From positions 100,457,890 to 100,521,889 of the forward strand of contig CM073889.1 of the NCBI GenBank assembly GCA_037176705.1: DNA of 64,000 bases, in the 5' to 3' direction. The DNA comes from Molossus alvarezi (lineage: Eukaryota > Chordata > Mammalia > Chiroptera > Molossidae). The notes under the pieces were generated by a model, which saw only the letters and a program-made list of their open reading frames with translations, made no database searches and was not told the DNA's origin. A program made the position numbers and the translations under genes. This document shows, piece by piece, positions 1-12,609 of the stretch (the stretch's first letter is position 1; the number at the start of each line of letters is the position of its first letter).

Positions 1-159
1 CATCACGGCTGCTTCTCAAAGATACTCCAAGAGATTACGTCTCACACCGGACTTCACAGCTGGCACTGGGACCTGAGGTCACAACCTTTCCTTCACCTTC
101 TTGAGTCCTTTCCACCACCACACAGAGCCAGCCATAGGCACCAGGGACGTACCTTGTGC

Positions 160-240
160 TTTCTTTCTGTAAAATGGGGATAATAATAGTGCCTAGTTCA
201 TAGGGCCACTGTGAGGTTGAAGTGAGCCAGGAAGACACTT
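160..240 (+). repeat. MIR fragment
   Basis: TCTGTAAAATGGGGATAATAATAGTGCCTAGTTCATAGGG is a textbook MIR core. Confidence 0.75.
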
Positions 241-691
241 CCAGGAGTGGTGAAGACAGTGCCAGGAGACCGTACATGTGAGCTCTCAGGAGGGGTCTTA
301 GTAGATGGTCCCTCCCCCCATTATGTGCCGGACACTTGCGGGGCAGGTGGATCACGAGGCTCAGGCATACCATCCAGAAATGCAGATACAGTCTGTGCGC
401 AGATAAGCATCGCGCATGGTGGGAAGGTTGGGCCCGCTCGTGTGACCTCGTGGCTGTCCTGCACTGTGCGTCTCTTGGTCCAATCCAACCTCCCGAAGTC
501 GTGCCCTTTCCTTGCCAGGGCGGGTTGACCAGGAGGTCAAGGGTGGACATGAGGCCGCTTACAGAGCTGGACTTTCAGTCAGGGATCTTGGTGTGCTCTG
601 TGTTGCTAGCCCATTTTACAGACCGAGGCTGCAGCCACAGGACACTCTGACTCCCAGCCCTGCCTCACTCACTCCCCTCTCAGCATCATCA

Positions 692-692
<1 letters not shown>

Positions 693-726
<34 letters not shown>
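693..726. repeat. (CA)n microsatellite
   Basis: About 17 uninterrupted CA units. Confidence 0.97.
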
Positions 727-727
<1 letters not shown>

Positions 728-769
728 CGGTCAGCAGGGGAAGTGTGTGGTGTGTAAAGGAAGGGAGAG

Positions 770-850
770 TTGATTCATTCATTCAGCCGCTAAGCACTAC
801 AATATGCCAAGCCCTGTTCTAGCTGCTGGGGTGCCACCATGCGCAGGACA
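770..850. repeat. L2-like fragment
   Basis: GATTCATTCATTCAGCCGC..ATGCCAAGCCCTGTTCTAGCTGCTGGGG fits the L2 3' consensus. Confidence 0.55.
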
Positions 851-1995
851 GCGCCTTGCGAAGCTTCCACCGCAGACAAGCACAGGAGTAACGCGGGGAG
901 GGGAGTAAAGCAGGGCCAGGGGCTGGAGGGGCTGGAGGGCGGTGAGTCTGGGGTGGTAGGGGCAGGTCCTGCAGGGAGCTGGGGCTAGGTGAGAGGGGTG
1001 GGGCGTGTGCATGGTCTGAGGAGCAGCAGGATGCCATAGGGACTGGAGGGGAGTGAGCAGGGAGATTGGTCACGGGCCAGATCGTATATGGACTTGGACT
1101 TGACACACAGTTATATAGGAAGGCTTGGGAGGCTTCGAAGGGCATTCTCTGAGACTGGGGGCTCGGGTTATTCCCTGGGCAAGGGGAGAGCTCCCGCCTC
1201 TGACCCTGGCACAGGGTGGCGATTTTGCAACCTCCAGCATTTCCTGTATTTCTGGCTTATCCAGGATCCTCCTGCGTTACACCCTTCAGGCGTGCTGCCC
1301 CCATTTGGGACATTCCAGGGATTTGCCAGAAGGTACCCCCTCTCCTGCTGTGCTAGACCGATCAGAGGCTGGGCCTGCTGTCTGTGTTCCTCTCTCCTGA
1401 CTGGTCATCTTTGTGTCCCTGTCAGTGAGTGGCACCTGGTAGGCTTCCCCAAAGCTGGTAGGGAGAGAGAGAGGAAGGAACACCCCAAACTAGTCCAGTG
1501 ACTGGCCAGCACCTCGAGGGAGGCGCTTAGAGGGGGAGGAGTTGATATATTCATGGCCAAGGTGGGCTCCTTGTATGTGGGGATCTGCCTTGACAAGGGT
1601 TGGGGACAGAGAGGAGGTTGTCCAGCCATGACACAGCAGGGACCTCCTTCCCATGCTGTGTGGGCAGCACCCCATTCCCCTGCTCCGTTTTGGAGGTGAC
1701 AGCTGGGACAGCAGCTGAGGCTTCTGGAGCCAGCCTCTTCCTCGGAGTGCCTCCGTGAGAGGCAGTTCCCTTTGAGGTCAGAGTTCTGGTTCTTTGTCTC
1801 ATCAGAAGGAAATGATCGCTCTGGAAAGGCTAAGGAAACCCCCTTGGACACAGCTCTGGGTAGATGACAAGAGAGGGACTTTTGAAGGGATAAATAACAC
1901 CTGAATTTTGCCTAAAGGACACTGCTTCCCGGGCACTCCTATTTGGCTTACAGCACCACACTGCCAGGGGCTCACCTAGCTCAAGGCCTGGCTGA
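851..1995. other. No recognisable gene or repeat
   Basis: GC-moderate unique-looking sequence with several overlapping open frames on both strands. None resembles a protein family. Confidence 0.6.
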
Positions 1996-2004
1996 ATGTT
2001 AATG

Positions 2005-2123
2005 GTCTCATTTAGTCAACAAAATTATTCAAGAGAGATTTTTGAGCAGCTACTACGTACCAAACTTTTTTCTAGGAGCTCGGAATATAGCAAGTGGAGA
2101 AAACACAAAAATTCTTGTCCTGG
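2005..2123. repeat. L2-like fragment, truncated by a SINE
   Basis: TTTTGAGCAGCTACTACGTACC..TTTTCTAGGAGCTCGGAATATAGC is L2-like and stops where the SINE at 2124 starts. Confidence 0.5.
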
Positions 2124-2223
2124 CCCTGGCCAGTTTGGCTCAGCGGTTGGAGCGCCAGCCTGCGGACCAGAGTCCCGGGTTCGGTTCCCACTGGGGGCAC
2201 GTACCAAACAAACAAACAAAAAA
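2124..2223 (+). mobile_element. Ves-type SINE, short head-only form
   Basis: The copy starts CCCTGGCCAGTTTGGCTCAG, a tRNA-derived head, runs to GGGGCACGTACC and goes straight into an (AAAC)n/A tail. The usual central region is missing. It sits inside an L2-like fragment (2005-2123). I could not define a TSD. Confidence 0.88.
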
Positions 2224-2999
2224 GATCCACGGTTCTTTAAATAGTAACTCCGGGAGTTCACCTCGGCCTTGGGTTCAGGGTCATGAGCCTGGTGAGGAGT
2301 CAGGATGGGGGATGGCTGGGATGTCCAGGGTCGGAGGGAAACAGACACAGTGTCACCTGAGTCCAGTCTGACAGGGTGGACACCCAGCATTCTTGCCACG
2401 TGGCAGAAGTCAGAGAAGAGTGAGATTCTGTTTGCAGAGTTAAGCTTGTAAACAGCTATTTCTGAACATGTTTACACTGCAGAGGTAACTTCACGACTGG
2501 TTTTACTGCCAGGACAGCAAGTGCGGCTGAGTATTTTCTTTGTGCCTGGGCAAATGGGGCTGGCGGCAAGATGTGCTCCCTGTCCTGGGGACAAACATGC
2601 TTAAGCAGTGTGCAGTTTGCGAGCAAAATGAGGGCAAGTCTGTTTAGAGTCACCTTATGTGACGGGGCCTGAGAGCGCTGTGGAAAGAACTCAGAGCAGT
2701 CAGGGAAGGCTTCCTGGAGGAGGTGGCTCTTAGGCTAGTCAGAAAGAAGGAGGTGTGCTTGGTGAGGTGGTGACACATGCACGTGGCTTGTGTCCGTCAG
2801 GCTGTGTGATTGGTCTGTCACAATAGAGTTGAAGATGGAGAGGAAGAGATTAGGGCAGGGGTAGTGCAGGCCAGTGGGGGCTTGAGGTGGTCCCCCCTGG
2901 GAGCTATGGAACATTTTGCAGCAGAGGAGGAGCCTGGTAATGGAGGTGTTTCTGAGTATTTAGGGTGTCAGTGATGGTGGGAGGGAGCTGGGAGCAGAT

Positions 3000-3130
3000 G
3001 AATGTGAGTTCAGAGAACCCGAGTCCTGTCCAACAGGTCCTGGGTCACAAATAAATCACTCTGTCGGAGGCTCACTTTACCTCATCTGTAAAATGAAAGG
3101 ATTTCTAATCCTGACTTTTTCACTGATTTG
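3000..3130 (+). repeat. MIR fragment
   Basis: CCGAGTCCTG..CTCACTTTACCTCATCTGTAAAATGAAAGG matches the MIR core and 3' part. Confidence 0.7.
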
Positions 3131-3420
3131 TTGTGAGTCTTCACTTTAAGAATATAAGGTCAAAAAAGGTCAAGCGTTACTTCAAGGAAAGGTCCAGGCT
3201 GCTGATGTCCGAACCCCCTTCTCACTTTGGCTTCCAGTGCCTAAGCAGGAAGGGAGAGAGAACCCCTTTCCTCACAGTGACATCGTCCACACAGGAGAGA
3301 GCCAAGGAGGGGTGAGGTGAGCCCATCGTTCACACTGAATTCTTACGTCACCCCTGAGCCAGAACCAGAGCTCTGGCCCTGGGTCACGCAGCTCACAGGG
3401 CACTGCCTGGCTCTCCCTCT

Positions 3421-3785
3421 GCATTCGTCTGCTTAGTCTGCCATGACGAAGTGCCACAGACTGGGGACATGAACATCAAAGATTCATTTCTCACGATTCG
3501 GGAGAGTGGATGGCCAAGACCAAGGTGCCGGCAGGTTTGGCTCCTCTGAGCCTCTCTCCTTGGCTTGTAGCTGGCCGTCTCCTCCCTCCGTCCTCACGTG
3601 GGCTTTTTTCAATGCGTATCTGTGTCCTGATCGCCTCTTATAAGGAGATCGGTCATATTGGATTAGAGCCCACCCTGGTGACCTCATATTTCCGTAATCA
3701 CCACTTTAAAGGCACTGTCTTGAAATGCACATTTCACATTTGGAGGTTCTGGAGTTAGGACTTTAACACACGAATTAGGAAGGGG
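3421..3785 (+). mobile_element. MLT1-type (ERVL-MaLR) solo LTR relic
   Basis: Diagnostic segments in order are CTGCCATGACGAAGTGCCACAGACTGG, CTTGGCTTGTAGCTGGCCGTC, CTTATAAGGAGATCGGTCATATTGGATTAG and GGAGTTAGGACTTTAACA. They match the MLT1 consensus from memory. There is no internal retroviral sequence. Confidence 0.75.
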
Positions 3786-5659
3786 GTGCAAGGTTAGCCC
3801 CGGACACAGGCGTTCAGAACTTCCAGGGTCTGCACAATTTGGAGGAGAAAGGCACTTTCCTGGAGGAAAAGGGGAGTGTCGTGGACTCGAAGTGGGGAGG
3901 CAGGCACCACGGAGAAACGTGGCAAGGAGAACGTCGCTGTGTGAATGACGCAGTGTACCCAGCAAACCGGAATCAGGTTCACTTAAATATAAACTCATAA
4001 ACAGACAGACAGATAAAACCCTGAACTTCTAAAATGTTCAATCAACTTGCTTTATAAAAGATTTCATACCAGGCTTCCTTTAAATACCCAACCTCACGAG
4101 TATACTTAAAAAGTGATTCGATCTAACACCATGTGATTAAAGTACTACGTTTTCAGAGCCTAGCCATTAAAAGCAGGAGAGACAGCCTGTAATTAAAATT
4201 TTGCTGAACCTTCCTCCTCCAAAGTTCAGCTCACACAACCACAGTTGACAATTAAAGCAGCTGAGGCACCCGTGGGTCTCCAGCACCTTCTGCTCCAAGT
4301 AAATGTGCACCAGGATCCGACCAGCCTTGGAGGAGGGGGCGCTGACCGCCTGGCCCCTGCTTGGGGCTGAGGCATCTTTCCTGCTGTCGTAGGAGCCAGC
4401 ATTGGATCTATGCTGGCAGCATCCCACCCTAGTCCTGCTTGACCCCAGTATCACTTGGGGGCAGTCACGTTGGTCCCCTGTCAGTGTAGAGAGCAAGGGA
4501 GCATAGATAAAAGTATATTGAGTGTGGTCCAAACCTCATGTTAGTGATTTCAACCAGCACGCATTTGACTCTTACTAGAGCTGCAGACGCAACCAAGTTG
4601 ATTGACTAACTTCCGGTCCTCCCCATAAATGGGGCACTTTCCCAGATCCCAGGGAGCAAGGAGAGACCAGGAGGAGGCCCTTACCTACCCCCTAAGAGGG
4701 GAGAATGAGCATAACCAACCAGGAAAAGCACGTGTGACTGATCCATTTGCAGGGACGGATGTCATGATTCTCAGCGTCAGAGCCAACAATTATTGGGAGG
4801 AAGAACACTTGTCATGTAGGGCAGAGGAAATTAGGGTTTAATAAAGCTGTTGCTGGTCGGGCTTCAGACTCTGAGTCCTGCCCTTCCATTGTTAATGTTA
4901 AGAACCTGCTGTGTACTGAGGCCCACACGGCAGCCTCCCTGAGGCAGAGAGCCTTCGAATGTAATTCTGAAAAGTCCCCGTTCTGAGGGATGTACAGACT
5001 AGAGGGGGAGACAGACATTCTCACACTGGGTGAAGGGAGAGGCCCAGGCACGGCGGGAGTCCCTGGAGGGGACCCTGGACCAGCTGGAGGAGTCAGGGAA
5101 GGCTCCTTGTAGAAGTGTTGAGTAAGCTGGGAGCTGAACCAGAGGATGCAGGTTAATCAGTCTGGCCAAGAGGTGAGGGCTGTTTCAGGCAGAAGAAACC
5201 TATGTGAAAACCTGGTGGTAAGAAGTGTATGGGCGGGGTCCGTTCAAGTACTTCTCAGGACACAGACTTTGAGGAGACTGGAGGAGATGGGGAGTGGACT
5301 GGAGAGTTGAGCAGGCCAGAGTGTGAAGGCCACACTGTGGTGAGTAAGCAGACCTTGTCCCAGGATTTGAGGATTTGTATTTTGGGGTAAGATAGGTGCC
5401 TTGGGCTGGAGGGACCACAGTGCTGGGTGGACACAGCTGACCCCTTAGCTGCACCCCTGCCCCCTATACATGGTGCTCTGGGGGCTCATGCAGACCCCTC
5501 ATTGGCATCCAGGCAGGAGGACTTGTTCTTTGACTGTGTTGTGAGGGTTGGATGGCCTTCTTGCCCTGCACACCAAGCTGCCTGGTTGGTGACTTTTCTG
5601 GGCTGTGGCTGCTTCTGTGCCCCTCCATGCCAATGCAGATCTCTTCAGGCCTGGCAGCC

Positions 5660-5999
5660 TTTGCTATTTAGGGTATATTGGTCAACTCAGAGGAACAACC
5701 CATATATATTGGTTAGTAACAGAGACCAGAAATAACCAGGGTTATTTAGACAGAGATTATTTTTCTCTTGCATAAAAGAGGCCTCGGTGTTGGTTGGACA
5801 GATCTGGTGTGCTCTGTTTCACCATCTTCTGTATGTGGCCATTTTACTCAAGGAACCTCAAGGTCACCTCATGTTTCAGTGTGGCTGCTGGAGTACCAGC
5901 TATCACACCCTCATTCTGGGAAAGAAGGAGGAGGAACTGAGATCAGTTTTGCCTGATCATCTCTATCTGCAGTGTGGCTGGGAAAGGTAGTTTTTTCAG
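5660..5999 (+). repeat. Ancient interspersed repeat, family unresolved (copy A)
   Basis: This shares an ordered series of blocks with 29405-29790: TTTTCTC..CAT..AAAAGA, GCTGGTGT..GCTCTGT, and GGCAAGAAGGAGAAA-like GGGAAAGAAGGAGGAGG. That is good evidence for a dispersed repeat, although I cannot name the family. Confidence 0.5.
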
Positions 6000-6000
6000 C

Positions 6001-6115
6001 CCTGGCCAGTTTGGCTCAGCAATTGAGCATCAGCCTGCGGACCGGAGAGTCCCGGGTTTGGTTCCTGCTAGGGGCACGTACCACCAAAAAAAAAAAAAAG
6101 AAAAGAAAAGAAAAA
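6001..6115 (+). mobile_element. Ves-type SINE, short head-only form, perfect TSD
   Basis: A tRNA-like head ends at GGGGCACGTACC and is followed by an A-rich tail with AAAAG units. The flanks carry an identical 19-bp duplication, GAAAGGTAGTTTTTTCAGC, at 5982-6000 and 6116-6134, which indicates a fairly recent insertion. Confidence 0.95.
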
Positions 6116-6657
6116 GAAAGGTAGTTTTTTCAGCTGAGCACATCCCCAAGGTTCTGTTAGTAAGGAAGAATGAGAGAATGGATCTTGAGTAGGGAACTAG
6201 CAGCCTCTGCCATGGCATATTATAGGAGGGGCCTGAGGAGGACCAGCAGCTCCCTGAGAGCCTGGCTCCGTATTCCAGCTGTATCTGCAGCACCCAGCAC
6301 CAGGGAGCACTTGGGAGATGCTGCTGACGGGGCAGAGGAATGAGAGCGACACACGGGAACTCCAGTTCTGATTAGGCACCGAGCCCAGGTGACCGAGCAT
6401 ATTGTGTGTGGATACATCTCAGAGAAGTGCAGGACTGCGCATGGGCTGGGTGCCTGCTTCCACTTCTTATTGAGACACGTTGTTTAATGATCTTCGAGCC
6501 TCAGTTTCTCCCTCTTCAGAAAGAGAACAACCCTGCCCACACATATTTGAGGCAAGGGTCAGATGAGACAATAGGCTATAGATGGACAATGGACTATAGC
6601 TAATTGCTCTCCCTTTAGATAAAATCGAGAAGATTAGATTACTTTTCTGCTAAATGT

Positions 6658-6666
6658 GTACACACA

Positions 6667-6714
<48 letters not shown>
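6658..6714. repeat. (CA)n microsatellite with a CGCG interruption
   Basis: CA repeats are broken by CGCGCG near 6677-6683, a Z-DNA-prone alternating purine/pyrimidine tract of about 57 bp. Confidence 0.97.
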
Positions 6715-6716
<2 letters not shown>

Positions 6717-7599
6717 CTCCACTCCACCCGCCCAGGCCACAGGAATTATAATATTCCCTTGTGTTTCTAGGCATCTTTCTTCAGAAGAGCTCAAAGCCCT
6801 AATTATCTCTGGACTATCTAATCTTCCAAGATACAGGGAGGAGCAAGAATTACTTCCATCTGGAAAATGGGCAAGTAACACACCCAGGGTCAGGGCCACA
6901 ACTAAAACTGTGTCTTCTGACCCCACACCCAGATTCCTTTTTCCTAAACTAGTATTTACAGACCTGTTGTCTTAAAGCAGCATATTTGGCTCTTCAAGCC
7001 TTCTTAGTCGGAGGCCCAGTGCACGAAACGGGACGGATGCCTCTGGCTGCCAGGCTCCACAAGTCACCTCCTTGGAAAATGCCCCTGATTCTCCCTGGGG
7101 TCCCACGATGGGCTGCCCTTCGCCCTTCAGAAATCACCCACTTCAGCAGCTGCCCGGTGCTCCCCGGGTTCTGAGTGCCCTGGGTGGACACAGGAAGTAG
7201 AAGCACCCTCCCCTTCGTCAGGCAGACAAGGAACTTGGTCAGTATGTGACAGTGGTAAATGTCATCGCACCCTGGCCGGCTCTAACCTGGGGTGGAGACT
7301 CATAGTCCAGCCCCATCTCCCAACCCAGCCTGAACTCATTGTCTACTCTTCCAGTGTTTTACCCCAAATAGGTTCTCAGGGGGTGCTTTCATACCTAAAA
7401 GGAGTACAAATTGTGTGGTGTAAGTACATACCCCGAATACAAGTAATTATAATTTACTATCCATTTTTCCTTTTATATTTTTGAATGCTTTCTCACTTTT
7501 TTCTTTTTGGCTAACTTTCTAACTTTTTAAATGAATCATTCCCTGTGTCCTCACCCTGCCTTCTCTGTGGTCCACATTCATTGTTTAAGAGAAATTTAA

Positions 7600-7813
7600 A
7601 AAAATTTTTTTCTTATTGATTTTAGAGAGAGAGGAAGGGAGAGGGAAAGAGAGATAGAAACATCGACGAGAGAGAACATTGACTGGCCATCTCCTGCACG
7701 TCCCCCACTGGGGATTTGGCCCACAACCTGGGCATGTGCCCTGACTGGGAATCGAACCAGCGACCTCCTAGTGCGTGGGTCGATGTTCAACCACTGAGCC
7801 ATACCAGCTGGGC
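7600..7813 (-). mobile_element. Ves-type SINE (second head subtype)
   Basis: Read on the minus strand it starts GCCCAGCTGGTATGGCTCAG and has the tRNA B-box region GGTTCGATTCCC. It continues through a CT-rich body (GTTTCTATCTCTC) to a T/A tail. A 16-bp TSD with one mismatch lies at 7584-7599 and 7814-7829. Confidence 0.92.
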
Positions 7814-7914
7814 TTTAATAGAAATTTAATTTTAAAATGTGTTTGAAGAGGCAATATATTTACACAGTTAAAAAAAATTATGTAGAGAAAAAAAAAATCA
7901 AAGTAAAAAGATAT

Positions 7915-8395
7915 GTTCTGGGAACAATCCAGATGTCCATCAACCAATGAGTGGATAAACAAAAGCTGGTAGATCTGTGCAATAGAATATTAGTCAGCCA
8001 TATAAAGGGATGAACTACTAATCGATGTTATAATTTGGATGAACCTCGAAAACATGCCAAGTGAAAGAAGCCAGGCACAAAAGTCACATGTTGTATGATT
8101 CCGTTTATGTGACATGTCCAGAATAGGTGGTGAAACCATAGAGACAGAAGGAATGTTAGTGGTTTATAGGGGCAGGGAAGCGGGGTGGGGCGGGGGTGGG
8201 TGGAGGAGTAGCAGTGACTGCTTACTGAGTACAGGGTTTGCTTTTGGAATGATGAAAATGTTTTGTAACTAGATAGAGGTGGTGGTTACACAACCATGTG
8301 GATGTACTAACTGCGACTGAATTATACACTTTAAAAAGCCTAAAATGATTCATGTCATATTATGTAAATTTCACCTCAATCATTAAAAGAAAAGA
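7915..8395 (+). mobile_element. L1 3'-end fragment
   Basis: It carries the L1 ORF2-end and 3'-UTR pattern: CAGATGTCCATCAACC, TGGATAAACAAAA, GAATATTAGTCAGCC and a TGTATGATTCC-type block, followed by AATTATACACTTTAAAA. It has many stops and is dead. Confidence 0.8.
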
Positions 8396-8469
8396 GGGTT
8401 GATCTGTAACGCGTGGAAGTCTTGTTTTCTCTCTGTCCCTAACCACCCTCTTCCTTCTTCCCTAGAGGT

Positions 8470-9060
8470 AACAGTTTTTTTTTAACTTTTAATTATTGAA
8501 AATTCCAAAAGATGTAAAAGTAGACAGAATAATATAATGAATCACAGTGTACCCACCACCCAGCTTCCTCCGTTATTATTTTACAGCCAAGCCTGATTCT
8601 TTCTGTTGTCCATCCCCCACCCATGGATTATTTGAAGCAAATCCCAGACACCATGTTATTTTATTCATAAATAATTCAGCACATCTCTGTAAAAGATAAG
8701 AACTCTTTTTTAAAAAACATAACCACAATGTAGCACTTTCAGTAGTTTGTTTCTCCGATCAGTATTTCTTCCTGCACCACAAGGAATACAGTCTAATCTC
8801 CTTTCTCGCATCAGAGGGGTCAGATACTGAAGATGCTGGGCTGTGCCTTGCTCCTCTCACCTAACAATATTCGGTGGATTGCTTCTGTGTCCTTGCTTTT
8901 TTCTAAGTATATAATATTCTGTCTTATGACTATATACTAGTTTATTCACCCGTTCCCTATTTCTGCATGTTTGGGTGCTTTCTAGTCTTTTGCTTCTGGT
9001 AGTCTGAGCTGGACACTGTGCAGACTGAGGGGTCAAAAACAAATCATATTTGGTTTCTGG
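8470..9060. mobile_element. L1-type 3'-UTR relic
   Basis: It contains ATGAATCACAGTGTACCCACCACCCAGC, GAAGCAAATCCCAGACACCATG and AAAACATAACCACAATG, typical of old L1M-type sequences. The right half (about 8860-9000, CTATTTCTGCATGTTTGGGTG) looks like another L1 segment. Confidence 0.65.
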
Positions 9061-9414
9061 CCTCCAGGAGTCTGGATGAGGCAGGTTCTTCAGAGAAGCA
9101 GAACCATTAGGGGGAGAGAGGAAGAGAGAAACCTCCCGGATACTCTGTTTGTCTCTATGTGGTTAGCTTGGGCTTCCTTTCAATATGGCGGTCTCAGTGC
9201 AGTTGGCCTTATTTCCATGTGGCTGGCTTCCCTCAGAACACAGAAGTGAACGCTGCCAGGCCTTCTTCAGGCTTAGAGCGGGAGCAGGCCTAATGTCACT
9301 CTGAACATCCAGCCCCGCACTGGGGAGCGTGGACACCCTTCCATCCCCAAGGAGAATGAGGTAGAATATCCAGATACCCCGTAAACCTTAGCTGTCTTAT
9401 TAGACAGAGCAGTG

Positions 9415-9600
9415 GACTGGCTGAGACCCGGCTTTGGGGGTAACTTCTTGTGTGATCTAGCCCAGTACGCACTCCCTCTCTGACTGTCTAAACTGAGGAT
9501 AATAGACGTACCAGTCAGCCACCTGCCTGCCCCACAGGGCTGCTGCCAGGTCTAGGTGAGATGACACAGTGATAGCTATGAAACGGGTGGTAGCTGGGCG
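9415..9600 (+). repeat. MIR fragment
   Basis: GTGATCTAGC..TCTAAACTGAGGATAATAGACGTACC with a diverged 3' end fits MIR. Confidence 0.55.
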
Positions 9601-12100
9601 TGGCAGGGCTTTGCATCCTCCCTCCCTGGAGCTCCCAGCCCCCAACACAGCTACCAGGATTCTTGGGGGCAGGATCTGGGGGTGCAGGAGGAAGGTCGGC
9701 TCCTCCTGAGGTGTCTGTGCAGGCCCCATTGTGTTGGCAGGTAGGGCTCCGGTCTGTGAGGCACAAGGGGCTAACCGGCCGGGGGTTCGGTGTCCACCAG
9801 GGACCCCGCGGCCTTTACATCTTTCTCTCCTATCCTCGTAGCCGTTCTGTGAGGCAAGTGACACTTTTGCCCCTTTGGCAGATGTCCCCACAGAGACACA
9901 GCTGAGTGACAGCCAGAACTCCAGCTTGGGCCCGCCAGGCTCCAAACCCCATGCCCTTTGCCCACAAAGCTGGCAGGGGAGAAGGCGCTTGGCAAAAGAC
10001 CAGAATTTTCCTTCCTGTGAACCCTGTCAACTTTAATTAGATTAATTTTCACTTTTGCCTTTGAGGCAGGACGGTTAAAAATGATACAGTGGGATTACAC
10101 TGATGCACTGTGAGCAGAACTGAGTTCTGGTGAGCAGTCGGAGGCACGTTTGAGTTATCCACGCCCCACGCCCCCCCAACACCCCCTCCCCCCACCCAGG
10201 GCAGGGATGGTCCTCGGAGGCCTAGCCTCTAGTCAGGCTCTGCTCTCTAGGGACATTCTCTGCCCCTGGTCCAGGGCCGTCACAAGTGCGCCCTGCCCAG
10301 ATTTTATTGCATCCTTAGAAAGGCTGTTTTGTGCACATGTCCGCGCTGGGCTGCGGCCACAGCCCCAAGCCCTGGGTGTCTGGAGTAAACAAAGGACAGC
10401 AACCACCTACATGGTCTTCTCTTCCCAAGGTAAACTGTCGACGTCAGGGCTTGTAAATGCCAGTGCTTTGCCCAGTCCCAGTGTTGCTTTTTCACCCAGG
10501 GAGCCGACAGCAAACCTTTGCAGAGGGTCCAGACCATGCCAGGTGGGCCCGGAGCTGGAGAAGCGTGCCTGGCGGAACGGTCGACCTCGGAGGGGACTTG
10601 CGGAAGGACACTTAGGCTTATGGGTTGTCCCCCCCGACCTTGGCCAGCAGCACCTGCATGCAGGGCGCCAGGTCTGCCCGGCGGCCCTGGAGTGAGAGCG
10701 TGCTGAGCGGTGGGCCTGCCTCTGGCCCCGTGGGTGTGCAGTCACTCGTGCCCGGGCTGCCCAGGGCGGCGCTGACCTTTGGAAGGGCAAACATGTGGCC
10801 TTTGGGGCTTTGCCCAGGAGAGAAGCACTGAATGCTGCGTGGCGTCCTCCCTTCTCCTCCGGCCTGGCCATCTTTACTGGGCCACCAAAGACACAAGCAC
10901 TGTGCGGTCATTCTCGGGGCTGGGCCCGGTGATACCTCAGGGCCCTTTCCTGAGAGGGGCCTTTCTGTTGATCTGAGGACCTTTGTCTGCCCCCTATCTC
11001 GCTGGCACCCTCATCCCAGCCTCACTTGCCTCTCCCCTCCCTTTCCAAGTCCCCTTTCTGTGCGGATCTTCACTTCAGCCAACACAAACACGGAGATAAG
11101 TAGGTGAAAAGCCAGCTCTGAACGGCACATGTGCTCGTCTCCCGGTCCACTGTCCAGCCGAGGCATAACCATTTAACCGCTGACACTAAGTCTCCAGTAA
11201 AACCCAATGACACCTGGTCCCGGGGAGGCCCATTCCGGGATGTGTGTGCGACGCCAACAAAAAGACGAGAGGAGGGCGTCGTAGGGTTCGTCGGCTCACG
11301 CGCCCCTTTGCAAATCCTGTTTTTTAGACTCCGATTTCCTGTTCGACTTTGTAAGCTTGAGGTTTGGGGATGTCAAGGCTTGTCTTCGGTGTGCTTGTAT
11401 TTCTGGCTTCTCCATCGAGGGGCTAGGTTCAGATTGCTGATTATTCTTAAAGCCAGGAAAGCCACTCTGCCGGAATCTGGTGTTGGGGCTGTGTCCCAGG
11501 CCAGAGAGTGAACATGAGTGCAGAACCTCAGGGCAGTGTCTGAGGGGAACTACTGCACAGAGATGGTTGCACCGGGTCAAGGAATGCCATCAAAGGGTGA
11601 ATCCGATCCGAGGGACATCTATGAGGCGTAGGTCAGATGCAGACACTGCATTAGTTTCCTCTTGTGGTTGCTGTCCCCTACATTGACCCAGGGGGAGACA
11701 GGCCTGCCCAGGGCCCCCATGTCCTGGTGTGATGCTGAGCTTGACAAACTAGCCCGGGGGACTCTGATCGACTCTGGTGAGGTTAGAGACGCAAGGAGGA
11801 AACCACAAGAACTTGTGACTCTAGAAAAATGCTGCCTCATCCAGAGGCAGGGAGTTTGGGCAAAGTGGAACCTGATATGTGTTCCTGCCTCAGGACCAGG
11901 GAGTGGCCACAGCACTCCGGTTTTGAGGCAGGTGGTGTCAGAAGCCACATCCAGAACACACAGTCTTGTGGAGGTCCAGCTTCGTGCTTGCATGGGGACA
12001 GGGAGCTGTTGTAGTGCTGCCGGTTGAAAAGACCCTTCTTCCCCATCCAGCTATTTTTATACAAGTCATGTTTCTTTCCTGCTCAAAAATAACTGACTCT
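9600..12100. other. GC-rich unique-looking sequence without a recognised gene
   Basis: Many overlapping open frames (up to 181 aa at 10150-10695) exist on both strands, as expected from high GC. None is recognised. The only notable feature is the CpG cluster at 11220-11312. Confidence 0.55.
11220..11312. promoter_or_regulatory. CpG cluster, possible regulatory element
   Basis: I count 11 CpG in roughly 93 bp, including GCGACGCC, GCGTCGTAGG and TTCGTCGGCTCACGCGCC. The surrounding sequence is CpG-poor. Function is unknown. Confidence 0.25.
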
Positions 12101-12104
12101 TTTT

Positions 12105-12109
12105 CCCTC

Positions 12110-12140
<31 letters not shown>

Positions 12141-12168
12141 TCACACACACGCATGCACACACACACCT
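12105..12168. repeat. Compound (TC)n(CA)n microsatellite
   Basis: A TC run passes into imperfect CA repeats with a GCATGC interruption. Confidence 0.95.
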
Positions 12169-12507
12169 ACCCCGGCCTACCCTGAAGTAATGGACGTTTC
12201 TGCTGCTTGAGGGAGGCCTGCATGTAGCCCAGGGCCTGTCCCTAACCCCCAGGATTCCTTCCCACGTGGCCTCTTTATGTGTTCATTCCTTTCCCTAGAT
12301 GGGCATACTCAGCTCCTTCAGGGGAAGGGCACGCAGGGGGAGCTGCATGTGACACCTTATCTTTTCCCTCTAGTTGTGAGCGTTCCCAGGCACAACCCTC
12401 TTGGAGCCCTTCATCCTCTGAGCAGTGTTTACTGAATGAATAACTAAATGGAGGCTTCTACAGGTATCTGGCTGGCAAATGATTTGCTCACTAAAGTGGT
12501 AGTCCAT

Positions 12508-12605
12508 CCACCGATCTACCCATCCATCCATCGATCCATCCATCCATCGATCCATCCATCCATCCATCCATCTGTTTATCCATCTGTCCATCTGTCTCTC
12601 CACCT
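12508..12605. repeat. (CATC)n tetranucleotide array
   Basis: Imperfect CATC units with CGATC and CTGT variants. Open frames across it are artefacts. Confidence 0.95.
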
Positions 12606-12609
12606 ATCT

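Noticed and set aside
10150..10695. 181-codon open frame in GC-rich DNA
   Set aside because: No family resemblance, and overlapping frames are equally open on the other strand.
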